From: Coriobacteriia bacterium
GTDB taxonomy: Bacteria; Actinomycetota; Coriobacteriia; Anaerosomatales; JAAXUF01
Direction of reading: 5' to 3'
Length of the DNA: 58,603 nt
Assembly: GCA_013334745.1 (NCBI GenBank)
Contig: JAAXWY010000001.1
Coordinates: forward strand, 6,867 to 65,469
The position numbers and the translations under genes are program-made. Positions 27,014 through 35,098 of this stretch are shown one piece after another (the stretch's first letter is position 1; each line of letters opens with the position of its first letter). The notes under the pieces are model-generated. The model made no database searches and was not told where the DNA came from. It was given only the letters and a program-made list of their open reading frames with translations.

Positions 27014-28141
27014 ATGGGCGGGAGGTCGGACGCCAGTCCCGTTCGCGACTCGCGGCGCACGTCTCGGAAGAGTCCCGCGCGCTGGCGGTCTGTCGCGCTT
27101 CTGCTTGCCGTGGTGGTCGCGACCGGCGTGGGTTTTGTGCTTGGTTCCTACGCCCTCGGTTCGCTTGCCGGTCGTGTTGTGGGGATCGACTCGGGCGCCG
27201 TTCGTACCGCGGACATCGCCTCCGTCCAGCCAATTTCTGCGAGTGTTCCTGGCGCCGGGATGATCGAGGTCCCGTCTCTTCTGGGTATGCCTGCGCAGGA
27301 AGCGACTGCCGTGCTCGAGGCTGCGGGTTTGCACTGCGAACTCCAGTCAGCCGGGGCCACTGTGACGAGCGAGTCGAGCAGAACGATCTCCGCACAATCC
27401 CCCCAAGGGTCATCGGTCGTCACGGCCGATACGACCGTGACGATGTCGGCGCCGCCGCTAGCCGGGGTTTCGGTACCCAGGGCTGTGTCAGGGTCCGCGA
27501 AAGGTGGTCCCAAATTCACGGTGTTTATCGATCCGGGGCATCAAGGACATGCCGATGCGCGCCTCGAGCCGATTGGTCCTGGCTCTCACAAGGAGAAGCC
27601 GCGGGCATCGGGTGGATCAACCGGTGTCGCCACCGGCGTCCCGGAGTACGAGGTCGCCTTGCAGGTATCTGCCAACCTCAAGCGGCGGCTCGAGCAGGCC
27701 GGCGTGCGCGTGGTGCTCTCACGCCAGACAAACGACGTATCGCTCTCCAACGCCGAGCGTGCGCGCATGGCCAACAAGGTGCAGGCCGATCTGTTCTTGC
27801 GGGTCTACTGTGCCGCGTCACTGAACAGTGATGATTCGGGTATACGGACGACGTATCCTAAGGACAACGGCTGGACTCGAAGGATCGCTCCAGAGAGCCG
27901 AACCGCTGCGCGTGTGCTGCAAAGGGCGGCGTGCTCAGCCACCGGCGCCCAGGACGCCGGTGTACACAAGGGTACGGGGATGGCCGCGTTCAATTGGTCC
28001 GACGTCCCGGTGGTGCTCGTAGAGGTCGGCTATCTCTCGAATCCTGTCGAGGACCGGCTACTCGCCAGTCCTCGGTATCAGGATCGACTGGCGCAGGGTA
28101 TGGCCGATGGGGTGCAGACGTACTTGAATGGAGCCCGCTGA
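27014..28141 (+). CDS. PASTA-containing amidase_3-like protein with altered zinc site
   Basis: 375 aa, membrane-anchored and facing outside: one helix at about 27-49, a PASTA-like domain at about 80-147 (VPSLLGMPAQEATAVLEAAGL), and an N-acetylmuramoyl-L-alanine amidase (amidase_3) fold from about 166. The first zinc ligand His176 (FIDPGHQG), the Glu in PEYE (211 or 213) and the catalytic-type Glu337 (VVLVEVGYLSN) are present. The segment that normally has the last zinc His (as in RVHCN or SIHAN) reads FLRVYCAAS, with Tyr265 in place of His. It may therefore bind glycan without cleaving it. The ATG follows GAAAGGA, which begins directly after the tRNA CCA. The stop overlaps the next ATG by one base. 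Confidence 0.82.
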   Translation: MGGRSDASPVRDSRRTSRKSPARWRSVALLLAVVVATGVGFVLGSYALGSLAGRVVGIDSGAVRTADIASVQPISASVPGAGMIEVPSLLGMPAQEATAVLEAAGLHCELQSAGATVTSESSRTISAQSPQGSSVVTADTTVTMSAPPLAGVSVPRAVSGSAKGGPKFTVFIDPGHQGHADARLEPIGPGSHKEKPRASGGSTGVATGVPEYEVALQVSANLKRRLEQAGVRVVLSRQTNDVSLSNAERARMANKVQADLFLRVYCAASLNSDDSGIRTTYPKDNGWTRRIAPESRTAARVLQRAACSATGAQDAGVHKGTGMAAFNWSDVPVVLVEVGYLSNPVEDRLLASPRYQDRLAQGMADGVQTYLNGAR

Positions 28142-28827
28142 TGCTAAGGTCGGTGCTGGTAGGTGCCTTGGTGGCACTCCTCGTTGTCGGCTTGATCGCC
28201 GGCATCGGGTACATGAACATCGCCGGCGAGAAGGCGAACTCGGGAGATCCAGATTCTCCGGTGGTTGTGGTTCTGGAGTCCCGTGCTGAGGACGGCGCTA
28301 CGGTAGCCGGGTTGATCGGCTTGGTGGACGCCAGCGGCGTGACCGCCATCTCGCCCGACACATCCGTCACTGTTCCGGGCACCACCTACGAGCGACTCGG
28401 CGATGCATTCGTCTTCGGCGGAGGCAACGCGGTGGCCGATGCCATGAGCGATGCCGGCAAGGGCGATGTCGGCCAGTACGTGACCGTCCCCGAGCGTCTG
28501 TGGGTCGAGGCGGTCGACAGGGTCGGGGGGCTGAGAATGACGGTTCCGACGCGAATGAGCGTGTTCGACGGGTCGAACCTGGCTACCGTACGTTCGGGAG
28601 AGCAGACGCTGAGCGGCACGGAGTTGCGCACAGTCGTCCGTGGATTGGGCTACCTCGATGCGGCGCAGGCGGAGCAGCTTCGTCGTGTCGCCATTCTTGG
28701 TATCGCGGCGGCCGTCGCGGATGCCAAGGTCGAGGTCTCGTCAGTGCAGAGCAATATGAAGACGCCATTGCTCGCAACGTGGATGAGTGTTCAGTTGCCA
28801 CAGAGCGTGATATCGCAGGTGAAATAG
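28141..28827 (+). CDS. LCP (LytR-CpsA-Psr)-like membrane protein, degenerate
   Basis: 228 aa with one N-terminal helix (about 4-25) and an extracellular domain. The segments VDRVGGLRMTVPTRMSVFDG and VRSGEQTLSGTEL resemble the core of LCP phosphotransferases, which attach polysaccharides and teichoic acids to peptidoglycan. The Arg/Asp-rich motif that normally follows (VRxRHxxxDxGRxxRQQ) is here VVRGLGYLDAAQAEQLRR, so most phosphate-binding residues are missing. It may be an inactive or accessory LCP relative. It is translationally coupled to the amidase-like gene (TGATG). Confidence 0.55.
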   Translation: MLRSVLVGALVALLVVGLIAGIGYMNIAGEKANSGDPDSPVVVVLESRAEDGATVAGLIGLVDASGVTAISPDTSVTVPGTTYERLGDAFVFGGGNAVADAMSDAGKGDVGQYVTVPERLWVEAVDRVGGLRMTVPTRMSVFDGSNLATVRSGEQTLSGTELRTVVRGLGYLDAAQAEQLRRVAILGIAAAVADAKVEVSSVQSNMKTPLLATWMSVQLPQSVISQVK

Positions 28828-28837
28828 GGGAAAGTGG

Positions 28838-28883
28838 TATCATCGGGTCGCTGCGACGCACGAGAGAATGACGTGCGAATTTT
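28838..28883 (+). promoter_or_regulatory. Possible -10 box and short hairpin before the surface-polysaccharide genes
   Basis: TATCAT (28838-28843) lies eleven bases after the LCP-like gene. A 6-bp hairpin, CGCACG (28857-28862) with CGTGCG (28872-28877), is followed by AATTTTG. It could be a weak terminator or attenuator in the 109-base gap before the next gene. No -35 is apparent. Confidence 0.3.
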
Positions 28884-28936
28884 GCGTGTTCTGAGTGGTT
28901 GTATCGGCATTTCGAGTACTAGGGGGGAAGGGTCTG

Positions 28937-29821
28937 GTGTCAGGCGCCGAATGGCCGCAGACGGGCGGACCTGAATCGGGCAAGAAGAAGTCGAAGGGCC
29001 TGCTCCCGGTCCTCCTGTTGTTGCTCTTGGCCTGCGGCATCTTTGCCGGAGCTGTCCTGTACCTTGGGGGCCCCCAGGAAGCGTTGAATCTCATCGGTCT
29101 GGGCGCAGCGCCACCCGCAGGCCGCGCAGGCGCGACCACCACCTCGTCCACCCCGGACCCTGCCTCGAGCGAAACCACCGACCCTGTTGAGGCTTCGGGC
29201 GAACTCAACCTCCCCCCTGGCGTGTCAGAGGATTTGGCCAAGCGTATGTACGTGGAGCAGATTCAGTCCCAAGCGAACCTGCGCAAGCTTGCCGATGGCG
29301 ATTTGACCCTGATCAAGGTGACTTCGGTTGAGCTCAACAAGCGAAAGACGGCCGGTGCGGTGTTCATGAAGGCGTTCTTCAGTGACGGCACCTCGGCCCC
29401 TGGCGTCATGCAGATGGTCTATCGCGGGGACAACTGGTACATCATGTCAGTCACCGGACTGAGTGATCAGAGTGTGTACGGGTCGGCCAAGACCGTTCAG
29501 CGCGGCACCATCGAAGAAGGCAAGCAGCACGACAAGAAGGTCATTCGTGAGTCGGGCATTGAGGTCTTCGATGTCGGGGTCATGAACACGATGCTTGCCG
29601 AACAGCGGGCGAATCAGGAAGTCGTGCGCGCGCTGCTGGGTAAGAAATACTCTCGCATGGAGTTTGGTGATCCGCTTGAAGGCTCGGGAACGACGACGGT
29701 CCCGTCTAAGGCGACGGGCAAGAAGGTCGACCCTCTGGATGCCGAGGCTGCGCTCATCGAGAAGACCGTCGACGACTCGGACTACATCTTTCTTGCGTCG
29801 TTCCGCATGGTCGAGAAGTGA
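28937..29821 (+). CDS. Unrecognised membrane-anchored protein
   Basis: 294 aa, family not recognised. A short Lys-rich cytoplasmic tail precedes one helix (about 21-44). A Thr/Ser/Pro-rich linker runs to about 90, and a soluble domain of about 200 residues with mixed helix and strand character follows, containing MQMVYRGDNWYIMSVTGLSD. It has no Cys in the soluble part. GTG 28937 is chosen because GGGGGAAGGG lies 4-15 bases before it. It sits between the LCP-like gene and the Wzz/BY-kinase gene, so a role in envelope polysaccharide assembly is a guess from position only. Confidence 0.65.
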   Translation: MSGAEWPQTGGPESGKKKSKGLLPVLLLLLLACGIFAGAVLYLGGPQEALNLIGLGAAPPAGRAGATTTSSTPDPASSETTDPVEASGELNLPPGVSEDLAKRMYVEQIQSQANLRKLADGDLTLIKVTSVELNKRKTAGAVFMKAFFSDGTSAPGVMQMVYRGDNWYIMSVTGLSDQSVYGSAKTVQRGTIEEGKQHDKKVIRESGIEVFDVGVMNTMLAEQRANQEVVRALLGKKYSRMEFGDPLEGSGTTTVPSKATGKKVDPLDAEAALIEKTVDDSDYIFLASFRMVEK

Positions 29822-29858
29822 TCCGCACACATACGTGACTCACGAGTAAGGGGCGCTT

Positions 29859-31697
29859 GTGGATCTTCGCGATTACCTGAACGTGCTTCGGGCGCGCAAG
29901 TGGATAGTGATTCAGGCGATCGTCATCTCCACCCTTGTTGCGGTTGTGCTCTCCATGCTGCAGCCGCCCACGTACGAGGGATCGGCGAAAGTCCTCATTT
30001 CTGAGAAGGACACCGGTGCAGCGCTCCTCGGGACGCTGCTCTCAGATTCGTCGAACTTCGAACGCAGCCTCCAGACCCAAGTGCAACTCATGCGAATGCG
30101 TCCGCTCGCGGAGAGCGCCATTCGCAAGCTCAACCTCAAGACCGACCCGGGCAGCCTGCTGTCTCGGGTCAAGGTAAGCGTTGTCGGCCAGACGAACATC
30201 ATCACCATCGTCGTTACCGACACCGATCCGAAACGGGCGGCCGAGACCGCGAACGCGCTGGCAGATGCGTATGTCGACTGGTCTCGTTCGACCAAGCGAG
30301 AGAGCATCAAGGCGGCCGGCGACGAGATTCAGTCCCGCCTCGACGAAGCACGCGCCGAGATCCTGGTGCTTGGCGCCAAGATAAAGAACCTCAAGAAGGA
30401 TGAGAACGGTCAGCCCATCAGAAACGACCAGTTCACTGCCGAGTTGTCGATAGCCACTGGCCTCTACACCGCGCTCGCGTCACAACTCGAGCAGCTCAGA
30501 GTCAACGAGCAACTTGAGTCAGGCTCGGGCCGAGTTGTAGCTGAGGCAGTCGTAGACGACCGTCAGGTCGCCCCGAAGCCCCTCAGGAACGGTGCACTCG
30601 GCCTGGTCGTTGGCCTCATCTTGGGCCTGGGCATGGCGTTTCTCGTCGAGTATCTCGACAACACGATCAAGTCGACCGAGGAAGCTGAGCGGCTGTACGG
30701 CGCACCGGTTCTCGGGCACATTCCAGCCGAGCACTTCGAGAAGGGCGAGAAGCGCCGGCTGACGATTGTCACGCATCCCGGTTCCGTCTCGGCCGAGTCG
30801 TACCGTGTTCTGCGGAACTCGTTGGACTTCGTGAACTTCCAGCACGACATCAAGACACTGCTTGTAACGTCGGCTGCGCCGGGCGAGGGCAAGTCAACCG
30901 TAGCTGCGAACCTTGCGGCAGGGCTGGCGCAGACCGGGAAGAAGGTCGTGTTGGTCTCATGCGACTTCAGACGTCCCACTACCGAGCAGTTCTTCGGCAT
31001 CAAGAACATGATGGGCCTTTCGGATGTGCTCATGGGCCGCAACTCGCTGAAGGCCTCGCTTCAGCGACCTCGCGAGGACGGTCTTCTCGTCCTCACCAGC
31101 GGCAAGATGCCGCCCAACCCCTCGGAGTTGCTGGGTTCGGAGAAGATGCGCGAGCTCGTTGAGTCGCTCAAGGAGTGGGGCGACTGGGTCATCATCGACT
31201 CGCCGCCCCTACTCGCGGTCGCCGATCCCGCAGCGGTGGCGCGATGGGCCGACGGCGTGCTGATGGTGACGCGTGGCGGTACGTCGACTCGAGAGGCAGC
31301 GAAGAAGGCTCGCGAGCAGCTGGAGAAGGTTGGCGCTCGCATGATCGGCGTGGTCGTCTGGGGTCTGCAGGAGCCAGGCTCCGGCGGTGGCTACGGCTAC
31401 TACTATGACTCGTACTACGGGACGTACCGGTACGGTGGCTACTACACCGAGCAGGGCGACCGCCGCAGTACGAAGACGTTGACCAACATGCCCGACCTTC
31501 AGGCTGGTGACTCAGTCTCCAGCGAACCTGAGAAGAGCGTGGGCCGCCGCATCGCTGAGTTCACTGCACGCTTCCTCGCGGGCCTACTCGCGTTCATGCT
31601 CGTCATGGTCATCGCTGTCTCCGCGCTGTACTTCCTCGATCAGTACTTCGGTTGGGGAGCCAGCGAGGCGGTGCTGCAGCTTGTCGGACTCAGATAG
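29859..31697 (+). CDS. Wzz chain-length regulator fused to BY-kinase, with extra C-terminal helix
   Basis: 612 aa polysaccharide co-polymerase. The Wzz domain spans residues 1-270 between helices at about 15-36 and 247-268. The tyrosine kinase domain has Walker A APGEGKST (about 340-347), a Walker A'-like VLVSCDFRRP and Walker B VIIDSPP. A Tyr-rich cluster lies at about 511-528 (YGYYYDSYYGTYRYGGYY), the autophosphorylation region. Usual family members end there. This one continues for about 80 residues with another strong helix (about 568-592, LLAFMLVMVIAVSALYFL). It controls polymer length and export with Wzy. The GTG start is used. Confidence 0.9.
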   Translation: MDLRDYLNVLRARKWIVIQAIVISTLVAVVLSMLQPPTYEGSAKVLISEKDTGAALLGTLLSDSSNFERSLQTQVQLMRMRPLAESAIRKLNLKTDPGSLLSRVKVSVVGQTNIITIVVTDTDPKRAAETANALADAYVDWSRSTKRESIKAAGDEIQSRLDEARAEILVLGAKIKNLKKDENGQPIRNDQFTAELSIATGLYTALASQLEQLRVNEQLESGSGRVVAEAVVDDRQVAPKPLRNGALGLVVGLILGLGMAFLVEYLDNTIKSTEEAERLYGAPVLGHIPAEHFEKGEKRRLTIVTHPGSVSAESYRVLRNSLDFVNFQHDIKTLLVTSAAPGEGKSTVAANLAAGLAQTGKKVVLVSCDFRRPTTEQFFGIKNMMGLSDVLMGRNSLKASLQRPREDGLLVLTSGKMPPNPSELLGSEKMRELVESLKEWGDWVIIDSPPLLAVADPAAVARWADGVLMVTRGGTSTREAAKKAREQLEKVGARMIGVVVWGLQEPGSGGGYGYYYDSYYGTYRYGGYYTEQGDRRSTKTLTNMPDLQAGDSVSSEPEKSVGRRIAEFTARFLAGLLAFMLVMVIAVSALYFLDQYFGWGASEAVLQLVGLR

Positions 31698-31707
31698 CAG
31701 CACGCCA

Positions 31708-32661
31708 GTGTCGTCGGAGGCGCACAACGGGGTTCCGGTGGTTGCGGTCATCATCCCGTCATTGAATACGCGTAAGTTGATTGCGACCACGCTCGCAACG
31801 CTCGCGGACCAGCTCGTCGGAGTCAACGCAGAGGTCGTTGTCGTCGACATGGCCTCCACCGACGGCACCGTCGAGCTCATTCGCAGTGAGTTTCCCTGGG
31901 TTCGGTTGTTGGCGAACACCCCGAACAAGGGTTACGGCGCGGCGGTCAATCAGGGAGTCGGCGTAACCACGGCTCCGTGGATACTTGCCTGCAACTCCGA
32001 CCTGGAGTTTCGAGAGGGAGGCGCCATCCAGCGCCTTCTGGATGTGGGAGCCGATCATGCTGAGGCCGCCGTCTTGGGCTGCCGTTTGCAGTCACCCGAT
32101 GGCTCGCGCGCCCGGGCGGCTTTTCGGATGCCCGGACCGTTGCTCCTCGCGGGGACGTTCTTCGTGCCCGCTCGCTACGTTGGACCGCTCAATCGGCGCA
32201 TGCTCGGCTACATCGACGATGACGACCTGCAGCTCGTCACGGACGTGGGCTGGGTCTCCGGCGCGGTGATGCTGCTCAGGAGAAGTGCTCTGATTCAGGT
32301 GGGCATGTTCGACGAGCGCTTCTTCATGAACTGCGAAGAGGTTGATCTGTGCCGGCGCATGCACGAATCGGGATGGGCCGTTCTCGCCGTTCCTAGCGTG
32401 ACCGTGGTGCACTGCGGCGGTGGCAGCACTCCTGGACCGAGTCGGGGCCTGGAGTGGCTTGCAGAGGGCCAGGCGCGCTACGTTCGCAAACACTACGGCT
32501 CGGTTGTCTCGGTTGCATCCCTCTTCTTGGCTGCACTCGCGTTTCTGAGTTCACTGCCGGTGTGGGCGATTCGCGTTCTACGCGGACGCTACCGAGTCGC
32601 AGATGCATGGGCCGAGACTCGCGCACACGCGGCTGCGCTGAAGGCCGCCAGTCGTGTGTAG
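31708..32661 (+). CDS. Glycosyltransferase family 2 (rhamnosyltransferase-like)
   Basis: 317 aa GT-A enzyme. VAVIIPSLNTRKLIATTLATL begins the nucleotide-sugar domain; VVVDMASTDGTVELI and NKGYGAAVNQG are typical of the WbbL/RfbF-like group, followed by ACNSDLEF in the DxD position and the acceptor-side NCEEVDLCRRM. The C-terminus has a hydrophobic helix (about 272-295), so the protein is probably membrane-attached. GTG 31708 starts ten bases after the kinase gene; other in-frame starts upstream overlap that gene. The stop overlaps the next start by eight bases. Confidence 0.85.
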   Translation: MSSEAHNGVPVVAVIIPSLNTRKLIATTLATLADQLVGVNAEVVVVDMASTDGTVELIRSEFPWVRLLANTPNKGYGAAVNQGVGVTTAPWILACNSDLEFREGGAIQRLLDVGADHAEAAVLGCRLQSPDGSRARAAFRMPGPLLLAGTFFVPARYVGPLNRRMLGYIDDDDLQLVTDVGWVSGAVMLLRRSALIQVGMFDERFFMNCEEVDLCRRMHESGWAVLAVPSVTVVHCGGGSTPGPSRGLEWLAEGQARYVRKHYGSVVSVASLFLAALAFLSSLPVWAIRVLRGRYRVADAWAETRAHAAALKAASRV

Positions 32662-35098
32662 TGTGGCGGACCGCGACTCGTCGTCCGGTCTCGTTCGCCT
32701 CAGTGTCTGCACCCCTACTTTCCAGGGGCTCGAGCGTCTTCGCAAGACCGCCCCCGTACTCCTTGAGGGCCTAGCCCACGACGACGAACTCATCTACGTC
32801 GTCGACGGCTCTACGGACGGCTCACTGGACTTCCTCGAAGCGCTGGCGAGAGCGGACTCGCGCGTCCGCGTGATCAATCTTGTGACGAATGGCGGTCGCA
32901 CAGCTGCCGTCAATGCGGGGTGCCGCGCTGCTCGGGGTCGCGTCGTAACGCGCGTGGACGACGACATCCTCGTCCCGGCGGGCTTCGGTGACCACCATCT
33001 CGGCGCGATAGATGGTGCCCCGGGTTGCATCGGCGCCGTGCAGCGGGTGATCGATGTAAGTGACCCGCCGCCGTCGCCGATGTGGCGCGCGTTCGTCGAG
33101 CGAAACTCAGCGCATGATCAAGCGCTTTCGGTCGGCGATGGCAGCGCTCCCGCGAATTCATGGGGAGCTGTGTGTAGCATAGAGCGCACTATCGGAGAGC
33201 AACTCGGCTGGTATGACGAGCGCTTCTCGGCGTACGGCTGGGAAGACATCGAATTCGGATACCGGCTCATAGGCGCCGGAGTGAGCCTGTGCGTCCTCGA
33301 CGGGGAACCGCTGCAGCATCTTGCCGCTGCAACGACGTTTGCCGACAAACTTGATCGCGGCTTTCAGGCCGGAGCGCGTATGGCGCTCTTTGCGACGATC
33401 CATGGCACCAGCGCCGTCTTAGAGGCATTGGGTGTCGAGCCATCGAGCAGGCAGCGCCCAGTTGCCCCTACGGGGGTACTGCGTCGCATGGTGTGGCGCG
33501 GGGGCCCGGCACGTGGCGCTCTCTCCGCAGTTGCGAGGTTGGGCGAGTTCCTCTTTCGCATCTCTCGATGGAGACGTGGCTACGACGGTTGGGTCGCACG
33601 CTGGCTCACGTGGTCGTACGCCAGCGGATGGGCCGATGAGTGCACTCGTTCAAGTCTTCCTGCGATACCGGCCCCGACCGTTTGGAAGGGTGCCAGCGGC
33701 CTTGGCGCTCGGGAGGCCTGGTGCTCCTTGAGAACGGCGGCGGGTGCGGTCGCTGATGCATGGAGCGCTCGCTCGCTGTTGCGTAGTGCGTTTCTGCGGG
33801 AGCGCGAGCGGCGACTGCTGCCGCCTGCAGTGCGCTGGCGCAGAGCCCTCGGCGCCGTGCGCCGCGCTCTGGCCGTCGCGATGGGATCCGGTGTTCGATC
33901 CGCTGGCGCCAACCGTGCCCACGTGCTCGTGCTTATCGAGGAGCCTACACCGAGTTTCACCCGCGGTCCGCTGTCGGTTGTATCGGCGTTAGAGGCAGCC
34001 GACATCACTGTGAGCGTACTGTGCGCGTCGGATAGGGTTCGGGAACACGTGCGACTGCTTGGTCGCGAGTGCGAGTCGATTGACGATCTGCGAGGTGACG
34101 GAAACCCCGTGTCGGGCTTCGTCAGGGGTCTTCGCACTGGGGTGCTCGGGGTCACTTCCCTCACAGAGGCGCTCGGTCGAGGGCCTTGGGACGCTCCGGC
34201 TCGGCTCCAACTGACCGCGGAATGTGCGCTGTACGCAGCGCTTCGCGCTCGCGTGCGAGCATCCGGCGTCCTTGAGTCGGCAACGTGCGTGGTTTCGGCA
34301 TCCGAGTACTTTGCGTCGAGCGTGGCGCTGATGGCCGAGTGCGAATCTGCGGGCATCCCCTGGGTGACGCTCCAGCACGGCACGGTGAACGAGCTCTACG
34401 CTCCCTTCTTTGCTGACCGCTACATCGCCTGGTCGAGCGCCGCTCAGGCCGCACTTACTGCGCTGGAGCCCACGGCCCGTTCAAGCGTCACGATCAGTCG
34501 CCTGCCTGTCGGAATGGAGATCGAACCGAGCTCGACGGGCGCGGTTGATGTCGAGGTGGCCTCATGGACGGGTCCTGTTCTGCTCGCGTTCACACAATCG
34601 CACGGGCCGGAGTTCTCGTCCGCGACGCACTTCGATCTTGCAGGCCAGCTCGTCCGGCTGCTTGATGCCTGCGACGACCTGCTTGTGGTGGTCAAGCCGC
34701 ATCCCAGTGAGGTCGTGAGCGCCTACGACACGCTTCGGGCACATGAGCGCGTTATGTTCGTTGATGCCGCAACGAGCGCAGCGGATGTCGCAAGACATGC
34801 AGGCGTGGCGGTGGCGCTCGGTTCAACAGCGCTTCTCGATGCGCAGCGGGTTGGCTGCGTCGCGGTCGAGGCTGTCAGCGATGAGAGCCTTACGACGCAG
34901 CACGTGTCGTGCCTACGCCCAGGGGTTGTTCGTCTAGCCACGACGGTCCTGCCGCTGCTGATCGATGCGGAAGCACGTGCCGATGCGCGTGTACGCCAGG
35001 AAGCCGCTGCCCGTGATCTCATGGGCTCCGCAGATGACGGAGACACGATCGTTACGATCGTGTCTGAACTCATGGGGGCCGGCAATGGCGCATCCTAG
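32654..35098 (+). CDS. Two-domain glycosyltransferase: GT2 plus GT-B-like surface-polysaccharide transferase
   Basis: 814 aa. Residues about 15-290 are a GT2 domain (SVCTPTFQGLERL, VVDGSTDGSLDF, RVDDDILVPAGF, GWEDIEFGYRLI). Residues about 290-410 are a charged helical linker. Residues about 415-800 resemble GT-B enzymes of the capsule/CDP-glycerol or epimerase-like type, with VTLQHGTVNELYAPFFADRYIAWS, LVVVKPHPSE and AVALGSTALLDA. The protein may add two successive sugars or sugar-phosphates to the growing repeat unit. The donors are unknown. The GTG start is inside the previous gene, and the end overlaps the next gene by 14 bases. Confidence 0.78.
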   Translation: MCSVADRDSSSGLVRLSVCTPTFQGLERLRKTAPVLLEGLAHDDELIYVVDGSTDGSLDFLEALARADSRVRVINLVTNGGRTAAVNAGCRAARGRVVTRVDDDILVPAGFGDHHLGAIDGAPGCIGAVQRVIDVSDPPPSPMWRAFVERNSAHDQALSVGDGSAPANSWGAVCSIERTIGEQLGWYDERFSAYGWEDIEFGYRLIGAGVSLCVLDGEPLQHLAAATTFADKLDRGFQAGARMALFATIHGTSAVLEALGVEPSSRQRPVAPTGVLRRMVWRGGPARGALSAVARLGEFLFRISRWRRGYDGWVARWLTWSYASGWADECTRSSLPAIPAPTVWKGASGLGAREAWCSLRTAAGAVADAWSARSLLRSAFLRERERRLLPPAVRWRRALGAVRRALAVAMGSGVRSAGANRAHVLVLIEEPTPSFTRGPLSVVSALEAADITVSVLCASDRVREHVRLLGRECESIDDLRGDGNPVSGFVRGLRTGVLGVTSLTEALGRGPWDAPARLQLTAECALYAALRARVRASGVLESATCVVSASEYFASSVALMAECESAGIPWVTLQHGTVNELYAPFFADRYIAWSSAAQAALTALEPTARSSVTISRLPVGMEIEPSSTGAVDVEVASWTGPVLLAFTQSHGPEFSSATHFDLAGQLVRLLDACDDLLVVVKPHPSEVVSAYDTLRAHERVMFVDAATSAADVARHAGVAVALGSTALLDAQRVGCVAVEAVSDESLTTQHVSCLRPGVVRLATTVLPLLIDAEARADARVRQEAAARDLMGSADDGDTIVTIVSELMGAGNGAS

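Noticed and set aside
31507-31707. Longer N-terminus for the GT2 gene
   Set aside because: The extra part overlaps the kinase gene, is low-complexity Ser/Arg/Ala, and the GT2 fold starts after 31708.
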